Positions 42,578 to 49,658 of a stretch of 64,000 bases of DNA are shown one piece after another. Position numbers and translations under genes: made by a program. The stretch's first letter is position 1. Each line of letters starts with the position of its first letter. The DNA lies in the NCBI RefSeq assembly GCF_036241575.1, contig NZ_CP108455.1, forward strand, positions 558,001-622,000. The letters run 5' to 3'. The notes beneath the pieces are model-generated. The model saw only the letters and a program-made list of their open reading frames with translations, searched no databases and was not told where the DNA came from. Origin of the DNA: Streptomyces sp. NBC_01267 (GTDB taxonomy: Bacteria > Actinomycetota > Actinomycetes > Streptomycetales > Streptomycetaceae).

Positions 42578-42705
42578 CTCTTCCACACGGTGCGGGCCGT
42601 GGTCGCCGGAGAGGAAGGACCCGATCGACTGCCCGCACAGCCTGCTCCGCGGCGGGCAGGCCCTGTCCGCCGCAGCCTGGGCACGAACGCACCGCGGAGC
42701 GGCAC

Positions 42706-43536
42706 ATGAACCGGCGTCGTCCCTCCAGCGCAGCAAGCGCCGACGAGCTCCTCACCACGCTGCAGCAGCTCACCGCCCAGGCGCGGCGGGAGGTGGAACT
42801 GCACCAGGCACGGGTCGAGCTGGCCGAGGCCCTGCAGCGCGGCATGCTCACGCGTACCCTCCCCTCGCCCCCCGGCCTCCGGGCGGCGGCTCGCTACAGC
42901 CCCGCGCGCAGCGGTCTGGACATCGGCGGTGACTGGTACGACGGGTTCCCGCTGCCGGACGGATCCTTCGGCTACGCCATCGGGGACGTACAGGGCCATG
43001 ACGTCGAGGCCGCCGCGTTCATGGGGCAGATCCGTATCGGTATGCGTGCCGTGGCCACCACCACGGCGGATCCGGGCAAGATCATGGGCCGGACCAACAA
43101 CCTGCTGCTGTCCGCGGACTCCGCGCTCTTCGCCACCTGTACCTTTCTGCGTTTCGACCCGGTCACCTGGGAACTGGACTCCGCCCGAGCCGGACACGTC
43201 CCCTCGGTCTGGGCCTCGGTCGACGGACGGGCGGTCGTCGCGGAGGACGCCGGGGGTCTGCCGCTCGGTATCCAGGCGGACCAGTCGTACCCCGTCACCC
43301 GGCGGAAGCTGAGGCAGGCGGGCGCGTTCGTGCTCTTCACCGACGGGGTGATCGAGGGGCCGTCCTTCTCGATCGAGGACGGTCTGGAGAACGTGATGCG
43401 CAGGGTGGCCTCGCACGCCGCCGACGAGGCCGACGAACTGGCAGACGCGGTCATCCTGACCGCGGCGCTCACCGGGCATCAGGACGACGCCGCCGTTCTC
43501 GTTCTGCGCCACGACGCCGCGCCCGGCGGCGGGTGA
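42706..43536 (+). CDS. SpoIIE/PP2C-type protein phosphatase
   Basis: The 276-residue protein is essentially a bare PP2C_SIG phosphatase domain after a short coiled-coil-like N-terminus (residues 10-50, rich in Leu/Gln/Glu). Metal-site motifs are GGDWYDGFPL, IGDVQGHDVEAA, FTDGVIEGP and GHQDDAAVLVLR. It should dephosphorylate a STAS-type anti-anti-sigma factor or similar Ser-P protein. It has no sensor of its own, but a MASE1 membrane protein gene begins 57 bp downstream, which suggests a split receptor. Start ATG 42706 with GGAG. Confidence 0.88.
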   Translation: MNRRRPSSAASADELLTTLQQLTAQARREVELHQARVELAEALQRGMLTRTLPSPPGLRAAARYSPARSGLDIGGDWYDGFPLPDGSFGYAIGDVQGHDVEAAAFMGQIRIGMRAVATTTADPGKIMGRTNNLLLSADSALFATCTFLRFDPVTWELDSARAGHVPSVWASVDGRAVVAEDAGGLPLGIQADQSYPVTRRKLRQAGAFVLFTDGVIEGPSFSIEDGLENVMRRVASHAADEADELADAVILTAALTGHQDDAAVLVLRHDAAPGGG

Positions 43537-43593
43537 CGGCCTTCGCCCGCCCGCGCGTGTCATGTCCGGCCCGGACCTCGGGCGCGGTGTCTG

Positions 43594-44598
43594 ATGAGCT
43601 GCGTGATCCGGAGCGAGACAACCAGACGTACGACCGTGACCGTACTGCGGGTCCTGGCCGTCGCCGCCGTGTACTACGGGTCCGGGCGGCTCGGCCTGCT
43701 GAGCCGGGTCACCGTGCGCGGCGCGACCGTCACACCGCTGTGGCCTCCCACCGGAATCGCGCTGGGCAGCCTGTTGCTCTGGGGCACCCGGATGTGGCCG
43801 GGGATCGCGCTCGGCGCCCTGCTCGTGATCACCGCGACCGGAGACGTCTTCGACCGCGGCGACCTCACCATCATCGCGGGCAACACCCTGGCTCCGGTCC
43901 TCGCCTTCGTCATGCTCCGCCGGGTCGGCTTCCGTACGGACCTGGCCCATCTGCGGGACGGCACCGTCCTGGTCTTCGTAGGGGCGCTCGGCGGGATGCT
44001 CATCAGCGCGACGACCGGGACCACCGTGCTGCTGTTCGAGGACAAGCTCCCGGAGGGCGGCTACTGGCCGGTCTGGTTCGCCTGGTGGGTGGGGGACGCC
44101 ATGGGCGTGCTCGTCGTCACCCCGCTGCTCCTGGTACTGCGCAGGGTGCGGTGGCCCCGGGCTTCCGACCGGTGGGCCGAGGCCATCACGCTGACCCTTG
44201 CGGTCGCCGTCGTCGCTCCGCTGGCGACCCGGAGTCACCTCACCTTGCTCTTCACGGTCTTTCCGCTGCTGATCTGGGCGGCCCTGCGCTTCCAGCTCGC
44301 CGGAAGCGCTCCCAGTGCGCTGCTGGTCACCGTGCTGGCGGTCGTGTCCGCCACCCACCGGCTGGGGCCCTTCGACAACCTCACCCTGTTCGAGGCGATG
44401 ATCAACGTCGCGGTGCTCAACGGATCGGTGGCACTGACCTCGCTGCTCCTGGCCGCCGTCGTCACCGAGCAGCGGAACATCCGCCTCAGGATCGAGCGGG
44501 CCTGCGAGGAACTGGCCGATGTGGTCGACCACCTCGCGCCGGGCAAGTCCGCGCAGACCTGGCTTCCCCCTGAGGACGGGTCGCGCTGGGGTCTCTGA
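43594..44598 (+). CDS. MASE1-domain membrane sensor
   Basis: The 334-residue protein is a MASE1 domain with eight or so membrane helices: LWPPTGIALGSLLLWG near residue 50, WWVGDAMGVLVVTPLLLV near 165, and FPLLIWAALRF. It ends with a short amphipathic tail (about 295-334) and no output domain. MASE1 usually precedes a histidine kinase, GGDEF or PP2C domain in one chain. Here the output is probably the SpoIIE phosphatase encoded just upstream. The ATG at 43594 has no good Shine-Dalgarno, so the exact start is uncertain. Confidence 0.85.
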   Translation: MSCVIRSETTRRTTVTVLRVLAVAAVYYGSGRLGLLSRVTVRGATVTPLWPPTGIALGSLLLWGTRMWPGIALGALLVITATGDVFDRGDLTIIAGNTLAPVLAFVMLRRVGFRTDLAHLRDGTVLVFVGALGGMLISATTGTTVLLFEDKLPEGGYWPVWFAWWVGDAMGVLVVTPLLLVLRRVRWPRASDRWAEAITLTLAVAVVAPLATRSHLTLLFTVFPLLIWAALRFQLAGSAPSALLVTVLAVVSATHRLGPFDNLTLFEAMINVAVLNGSVALTSLLLAAVVTEQRNIRLRIERACEELADVVDHLAPGKSAQTWLPPEDGSRWGL

Positions 44599-44636
44599 CG
44601 GGACTCGATCGGCGGCCACGGCCAGGGGCGTCTTCA

Positions 44637-44665
44637 CCTGCCGGACGGGTCACGGATCCGGCAGG
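44637..44665. terminator. Hairpin between MASE1 and isochorismatase-like genes
   Basis: CCTGCCGGA (44637-44645) and TCCGGCAGG (44657-44665) pair perfectly between two convergent genes. Confidence 0.55.
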
Positions 44666-44670
44666 CGGTC

Positions 44671-45249
44671 TCACTTCCCGGCAGCACGCACCCATGCGTC
44701 AGCGGTGAGGACATCCGCCTGCCGGGGGAACACCTTCCCGGTGAGCACCCGGTGCACCTCGGGGTCGGCGTCCAGACAGCAGTCCTCCAGCACCGTGAGA
44801 ACGAAGTCGAGGTCAGCGGCCTGGCGCAGCGTGGAGAGCACCACACCGCTGGTGGCGATGCCGGTGAGGACGAGGCTGTCGATGCCGCCCGCCCTCAGCA
44901 CCATGTCGAGGTCGCTGCCCGCGAACGCGCTGACGCGCTTCTTCGTGACGACGACGTCCCCCGGCTGCGGTGCCACATCGGGATGGATCCGGGCGGCCGG
45001 ATCGCCTTCGGCGAAGCCCCCGCCGTGCAGGGCGCTCTCGCTGCCCGGGAGTGCGCCGAAGTTCTTGTTGCGGGAGGTGATCTCGGGGTGTCCGGTACGG
45101 AATCCGACGACCACGTAGACCACGGGGAGGCCACCCGTCCGCGCCGCGTCGATCACCTCCCGCAGCCGCGACAGATACGCGGGGTCCTCGCCGAACCGTT
45201 CCACGATGCCCTGCTGGACGTCCATCACGAGGAGTGCGCTCTTCGTCAT
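44671..45249 (-). CDS. Isochorismatase-like domain with its own internal start
   Basis: Read from ATG 45249 (GGAAGAG four bases upstream), the product has 192 residues. It shows the family's LLVMDVQQGIV (catalytic Asp) and DVVVTKKRVSAF (catalytic Lys). The usual nucleophile motif GxATxxCV is replaced by GIATSGVVLST, which has no cysteine. It may therefore not hydrolyse isochorismate-type substrates by the usual mechanism. It is in frame with the upstream MFS gene without an intervening stop, so it may exist free, fused, or both. Confidence 0.5.
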   Translation of the reverse strand: MTKSALLVMDVQQGIVERFGEDPAYLSRLREVIDAARTGGLPVVYVVVGFRTGHPEITSRNKNFGALPGSESALHGGGFAEGDPAARIHPDVAPQPGDVVVTKKRVSAFAGSDLDMVLRAGGIDSLVLTGIATSGVVLSTLRQAADLDFVLTVLEDCCLDADPEVHRVLTGKVFPRQADVLTADAWVRAAGK

Positions 45250-47043
45250 GTTCTCTTCCTGGTCATTGGAGCCGCCGGGGCTGCTGACGTCGGGCCGGCT
45301 GCTCGCACCGGTCGGGTCGCTGGAGTTGGTGGGGCCGACGGGGCTGGTGGGACGACGGCCGCGCAACGCCGAGGCGAGCGCGGCCACCACCGCCATGGCC
45401 GCGGCAGCGCTGAAGACGGTGACGAGGCCGTGGTGGAACGGGCCCGAGACCAGTTCGGGGAAGAACCGGGTCCCGGTCAGGGTGCGCGCCGCAGACTCGG
45501 GGAGTCTGTCCAACACGCCGCTGGGACCGAGCAGTTGACTGATCGGGTTCTTACCGAGGAACGTCGCGAACAGCGTGCTCACCGGAGGCAGCCCCGCCAC
45601 CTTTTCAGCCGTACCTGCGGGTACCCCCTGTCCCTGCAGACCACTGCTCAGCGTGTGCGGAAGCGTTCCGGCGAGACCGGAGATCATCAGCGAGAACGAC
45701 AGGCCGATCGACAGCGCCGTACCCGAGTTCTGGAACGTCGCGCGCATGCCGGACGCCACCCCGCGCTGTTCCGGCGGGACACTGCCCATGATCGCGGAGG
45801 TGTTCGGGGCGGAGAACATTCCCTGCCCGATCCCGCTGAGCAGCAGCAGCGCCGCGAAGTAGAGGTACGAGAAGTTCACCGGCAGGATCAGCAGACCGAC
45901 GAAAGCGGCGGCCACCAGCGCGAGCCCGGTGGTGGAGAACAGCCGCGCGCCGTAACGGTCCGACAGGATGCCGGACATCGGCCCGGCGATGAGGAATCCG
46001 ACGGTCAGCGGCAGCATGAAGATGCCGGCCCACAGCGGCGTCTGTTCGAAGTCGTATCCGCGCAGGGGCAGCCAGATCCCCTGCAACCAGATGATCAGCA
46101 TGAACTGGAGCCCGCCACGGGCAATCGCGGTGAGCAGCGCGGCCAGGTTCCCGGCGGCGAAGGCGCGGATGCGGAACAGGCCGAGCTGGAACATCGGTTC
46201 GGCGACCCGGGTCTCGACGAGACAGAAGGCCACGAGCAGCAGCACTCCCCCACCGAGCCCGCCGAGCACCCAGGGGTTGGTCCAGCCCGTCGGATGGCCG
46301 CCGTAGGGCTGGATCCCGTAGGTGATGGCGGCGAGCAGGATGCCCGCGCCCGCGGTGAACGTGAGGTTGCCCGCCCAGTCGATGCGCCCCGGCTTGCGGG
46401 AACCGGTCTCGCGCAGACTGCGGTACGACCAGATCGTGCCGAACACCCCGATCGGCACGCTGATCCAGAACACCGCACGCCAGTCGATGGTGGCCAGCAG
46501 CCCACCCGCGAGCAGCCCGAGGAACTGTCCGGCCAGCGCGGTGATCTGGTTGACGCCCAGGGCCATGCCGCGCTGCTCGGCGGGGAAGGCGTCGGTGAGG
46601 ATGGCTGCGGAGTTCGCGGTCAGCATCGACCCGCCGACGGCCTGCACGATGCGGAAGCCGATCAGCCACAGCGCGCCGGGGCCGCCTTTCAGCGGGTCGA
46701 GCGAGAGGGCGAGCGAGGCGCAGGCGAAGATCGCGAAGCCCATGTTGTACATCCGGACCCGGCCGAACATGTCGCCGAGCCGGCCGAGGACGACCACCAG
46801 CACCGCGGAGACCAGCAGATAGCCCAGGATCATCCAGAGCAGGTAGCCGATGTTGCCCGGAGCGAGCGGGTCGAGACCGATCCCGCGGAAGATGGCCGGG
46901 AGGGAGATGATCACGATCGACGCGTCCATGGTCGCGATCAGCACACCGAGCGTGGTGTTGGAGAGCGCGACCCATTTGTAACGCTCACCGACCGCGGCGT
47001 CGCCGCTCCGCCGGGCAGCGTTCCCGCGGCGTCGCGCGGCCAT
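44671..47043 (-). CDS. MFS drug pump fused in frame to an isochorismatase-like domain
   Basis: One uninterrupted 790-codon frame encodes two proteins' worth of sequence. Residues 1-570 are a DHA2-type 14-helix MFS exporter (LGRLGDMFGRVRMYNMGF, GSMLTANSAAILTDAFPAEQRGMALG, and GIGQGMFSAPNTSAIMGSVP). A Ser/Pro-rich linker follows, and residues 599-790 are a cysteine-hydrolase (isochorismatase) fold. The ATG at 47043 overlaps the stop of the MarR gene (TGATG), so regulator and pump are co-expressed. The linker also contains a ribosome-binding site and ATG at 45249, so the hydrolase may be made separately as well. The fused form would place the hydrolase at the membrane. Confidence 0.8.
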   Translation of the reverse strand: MAARRRGNAARRSGDAAVGERYKWVALSNTTLGVLIATMDASIVIISLPAIFRGIGLDPLAPGNIGYLLWMILGYLLVSAVLVVVLGRLGDMFGRVRMYNMGFAIFACASLALSLDPLKGGPGALWLIGFRIVQAVGGSMLTANSAAILTDAFPAEQRGMALGVNQITALAGQFLGLLAGGLLATIDWRAVFWISVPIGVFGTIWSYRSLRETGSRKPGRIDWAGNLTFTAGAGILLAAITYGIQPYGGHPTGWTNPWVLGGLGGGVLLLVAFCLVETRVAEPMFQLGLFRIRAFAAGNLAALLTAIARGGLQFMLIIWLQGIWLPLRGYDFEQTPLWAGIFMLPLTVGFLIAGPMSGILSDRYGARLFSTTGLALVAAAFVGLLILPVNFSYLYFAALLLLSGIGQGMFSAPNTSAIMGSVPPEQRGVASGMRATFQNSGTALSIGLSFSLMISGLAGTLPHTLSSGLQGQGVPAGTAEKVAGLPPVSTLFATFLGKNPISQLLGPSGVLDRLPESAARTLTGTRFFPELVSGPFHHGLVTVFSAAAAMAVVAALASALRGRRPTSPVGPTNSSDPTGASSRPDVSSPGGSNDQEENMTKSALLVMDVQQGIVERFGEDPAYLSRLREVIDAARTGGLPVVYVVVGFRTGHPEITSRNKNFGALPGSESALHGGGFAEGDPAARIHPDVAPQPGDVVVTKKRVSAFAGSDLDMVLRAGGIDSLVLTGIATSGVVLSTLRQAADLDFVLTVLEDCCLDADPEVHRVLTGKVFPRQADVLTADAWVRAAGK

Positions 47044-47498
47044 CACAGCCGCTCCGCCAGGCGTTCGAGCAGCGGTACGACCGCGAGCAGTCGTCGCCGC
47101 TCGGCGGTGGTGAACTCCTCGTCGAGGACTTCGGTGAGGCGCTGGACGGATTCCGAGCGCCGTTCCCGCAGCACGCTGCGGCCCGCGTCGGTGACCGTCA
47201 TCACCGCGCGTCTGCGGTCGGCGGGATCCTGTCGGCGGCTCACCAGGCCGCGCTCCTCAAGTGCGGCCAGAGTGGATGCCATGGCCTGTGGGCGCACCCG
47301 TTCCAGTTCGGCGAGCGAGCCGGGGGAATCCGCGCCGTCGCGGCTCAGCCTGGCCAGTACGGACACCTCCGAAAGGGTCACGTCGCCCACGGCATGGGTC
47401 TGTCGCAGCCTCCGTGCGATGCGGGCCACGGCCAGCCGGACCGCCGCTCCGGTGCGGGCGGCGTCGTCCGCTGCTTCCGACTCCTCAACCCCATCCAC
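47043..47498 (-). CDS. MarR-family transcriptional regulator
   Basis: The 151-residue protein has a winged helix of the MarR type: TLSEVSVLARLSRDGADSPG, LAELERVRPQAMASTLAALEERGLVSR and DRRRAVMTVTDAGR (wing). It likely represses the MFS/hydrolase gene, with which it overlaps, and responds to a small aromatic compound. The start is probably GTG 47498. No Shine-Dalgarno precedes it, so a leaderless transcript is possible. The AT-rich stretch at 47499-47530 probably contains promoter and operator. Confidence 0.88.
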   Translation of the reverse strand: MDGVEESEAADDAARTGAAVRLAVARIARRLRQTHAVGDVTLSEVSVLARLSRDGADSPGSLAELERVRPQAMASTLAALEERGLVSRRQDPADRRRAVMTVTDAGRSVLRERRSESVQRLTEVLDEEFTTAERRRLLAVVPLLERLAERL

Positions 47499-47735
47499 AA
47501 TTACTAACAATAGGCTTATCAAGCAGTCGTAACTAGTAGGGCGGTTCTCGGCCGGTGCAGAGATCCCCCGTCCGGCGGTATGCCGCGACGACACGGCCGT
47601 CTGCCGGGCGGGCTTGGCCGCCCGCCCGCAGACCTCGGCCATAGCCTTCCGAGCACGAGACCTCACGGCAGCCACGTCTGTCCACGCGATGGCGTTAGTT
47701 ACTTTCCGGGTCGGGTTCACCAAGAAGGAAGCTGC

Positions 47736-49658
47736 ATGGACGACTCCCTGCCCACCCGTCCCAGGCGTACCGGAACCCGTCGGCTCGTCACCGTGCCGGT
47801 CCGGGCGGAGCAGCGCGATCGGCTACCCGACGCCGCGCCACCGCAGTGGCACCGGGGCCTGACCCTGATCGCCGTCACCAGCCTGTTCATCGGTACCCGC
47901 GCCCTCTGGACGCAGGCGACCGCGTCCCACCCGCCGCTCGCCGCGATCGTCACCGTCTGCTACGCCGGGATCCTGGTGTGCGGTGTCCTGGCCCTGGCCG
48001 TACGCGGACGCCGCGCCCTGGCCGGAGTGGACCTTGGCGTGCTGGTCCTGGCGATCGTGCTGGTGCTCGGCCACTACTGGCTGGACCACGCGGGCTCGGA
48101 CGAAGGCGTACTCACCGCGCAGGCCGCGAAGGCGATCCTGCACGGTCAGCCCGTCTACGGTCAGCCCTGGCCGTGGCTCTTCGGCACATCGAGCGTCGGC
48201 GTCACCAAGACGATGTCCGGTGGCGTCGACTACACGTACGCCTATCCGCCACTGACCGCCCTGCTCACCGCGCCGGTGCATGCCTTCGTGCACACCACGG
48301 CTGCCGCGACCCTGGTGACCACCGCCGCGCTGCTCGTCGGGACGGTCACACTGTGGTGGCTGCTCCCGGCGCCGTGGCGGTCGTCGGCCACCGCGGTCTG
48401 TCTCGGATTCGGTCTGCTGCCCGGTTACGCGCGCTCCGGCTACCCGGCCGTCCTCGCGCTCGCCTTCCTCGTCCCGACAGTGGTCCGCTGGCCCGACACG
48501 GGGGCGGGCGGACGCCTCGGGCGGTACGGGGTGCTGCGCGCCGTCTGCCTCGGCGCGGCCTGCGCAAGCCAGCAACTGGCCTGGTTCCTGGTCCCGTTCC
48601 TGCTGGTCGGCATCCACGCCGTGCGCCGGGGGGAGCTGGGCGGGCGCGCCGCGCTCGCCCTGATCGCCCGCTATGCCGGCATCGCCGCCCTGGTCTGGCT
48701 GCTGATCAACGCGTACTTCGCCGCTCAGGACTTCCACGACTGGCTGGAGGGGTCCTTCCTGCCCATCACGCAGGGGGCGATCCTGCACGGCCAGGGCGCC
48801 ATGGGCCTGACGTACTACTTCACCGACGGCAGTCGCCATCTGGACTTCTACTCGTACGCGAGCCTGCTGCTGTTCCTCGGGCTGCTCACCGCCACGGTTC
48901 TCTTCGTCCGGCGGCTGGGTCCCGCCCTCACCGTCATGCCGTGGCTGTCCTTCTATCTCGCCACGCGTTCGCAGGACGGCTACTTCCTGTTGATGACACC
49001 GCTGTGGCTGGCGGCAGCCGCCACCGTGCCCGCCACCGCACTGGCCACCGCCTGGCAGCCGCGGATTCCCCAGCTGCGCAGCCGCCGGGTCAAAGCCACC
49101 CTGGCTGTCGGGCTGCTGGTGCCGTCCCTGCTGTGCTTCACGGTGGCGGCGGCGAGCGCGCCGCCGCTGCGGATGACCGTCACTCCCCGGCTCACCGACC
49201 GGCCCCACCGGGGAATCACCTCGGTGCTCGTCCGGGCCGTGAACACCACCGGGACCGCGCTCCGTCCCCACTTCGCCAGCCGGACCGGCCAGGGCGCCTC
49301 CAGTTGGTGGAGCATCCGCTCGGGCCCGGCCACGCTCGGCCCGCATGCCTCCGCCACGTACGTCGTGCGGCCACCGGGCGGCTTCCGTGCACTGCCCCGC
49401 TCCCGCTTCTATCTGATCGCGGTGACCGACAAACCGATGACCATCACCACCGTCGGGCTGCCCTCCGCGCCGTCCGCGGCACCGGTCCCGTCGGGAGGCT
49501 CCTCGCGCGAACACCCGGCGTACGCCCCGGGGTTGTTCAGTACGTACGTCAACTCCGGTGGTGATCAGCGTTCCTGCCCGTGTGCCGCCGGGACGGGGGA
49601 ACCGGGTGTCCGGGCTGTCCGGGCTGTCCGGGCTGTCCGAAGGGTCTCGCAGTCGTGA
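47736..49658 (+). CDS. Polytopic membrane glycosyltransferase (GT-C type)
   Basis: The 640-residue protein has about 11 membrane helices. The first extracytoplasmic loop carries the acidic pair SDEGVLTAQAAKAILHG followed by PVYGQPWPW, as in GT-C mannosyl- and arabinosyltransferases that use polyprenyl-phosphate sugars. After residue 470 there is a beta-rich extracellular domain. The last 20 or so residues (VRAVRAVRAVRRV) come from a 9-bp tandem repeat. The ATG at 47736 has AAGGAA upstream. Its stop shares GTGA with the next gene's start, so translation is coupled to the permease. Donor and acceptor are unknown. Confidence 0.75.
   Translation: MDDSLPTRPRRTGTRRLVTVPVRAEQRDRLPDAAPPQWHRGLTLIAVTSLFIGTRALWTQATASHPPLAAIVTVCYAGILVCGVLALAVRGRRALAGVDLGVLVLAIVLVLGHYWLDHAGSDEGVLTAQAAKAILHGQPVYGQPWPWLFGTSSVGVTKTMSGGVDYTYAYPPLTALLTAPVHAFVHTTAAATLVTTAALLVGTVTLWWLLPAPWRSSATAVCLGFGLLPGYARSGYPAVLALAFLVPTVVRWPDTGAGGRLGRYGVLRAVCLGAACASQQLAWFLVPFLLVGIHAVRRGELGGRAALALIARYAGIAALVWLLINAYFAAQDFHDWLEGSFLPITQGAILHGQGAMGLTYYFTDGSRHLDFYSYASLLLFLGLLTATVLFVRRLGPALTVMPWLSFYLATRSQDGYFLLMTPLWLAAAATVPATALATAWQPRIPQLRSRRVKATLAVGLLVPSLLCFTVAAASAPPLRMTVTPRLTDRPHRGITSVLVRAVNTTGTALRPHFASRTGQGASSWWSIRSGPATLGPHASATYVVRPPGGFRALPRSRFYLIAVTDKPMTITTVGLPSAPSAAPVPSGGSSREHPAYAPGLFSTYVNSGGDQRSCPCAAGTGEPGVRAVRAVRAVRRVSQS
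49604..49638 (+). repeat. 9-bp tandem repeat at the glycosyltransferase C-terminus
   Basis: GGGCTGTCC occurs three times from 49612 to 49638 after a shortened first unit at 49604. It codes for the VRA repeats at the end of the glycosyltransferase and lies just ahead of the permease start. Confidence 0.85.

Noticed and set aside
44752..47532. A 926-codon plus-strand frame opposite the MFS/hydrolase gene.
   Set aside because: Translation is dominated by Glu/Gln/Arg/His runs and shows no motif. The minus strand has clear membrane helices and catalytic motifs.
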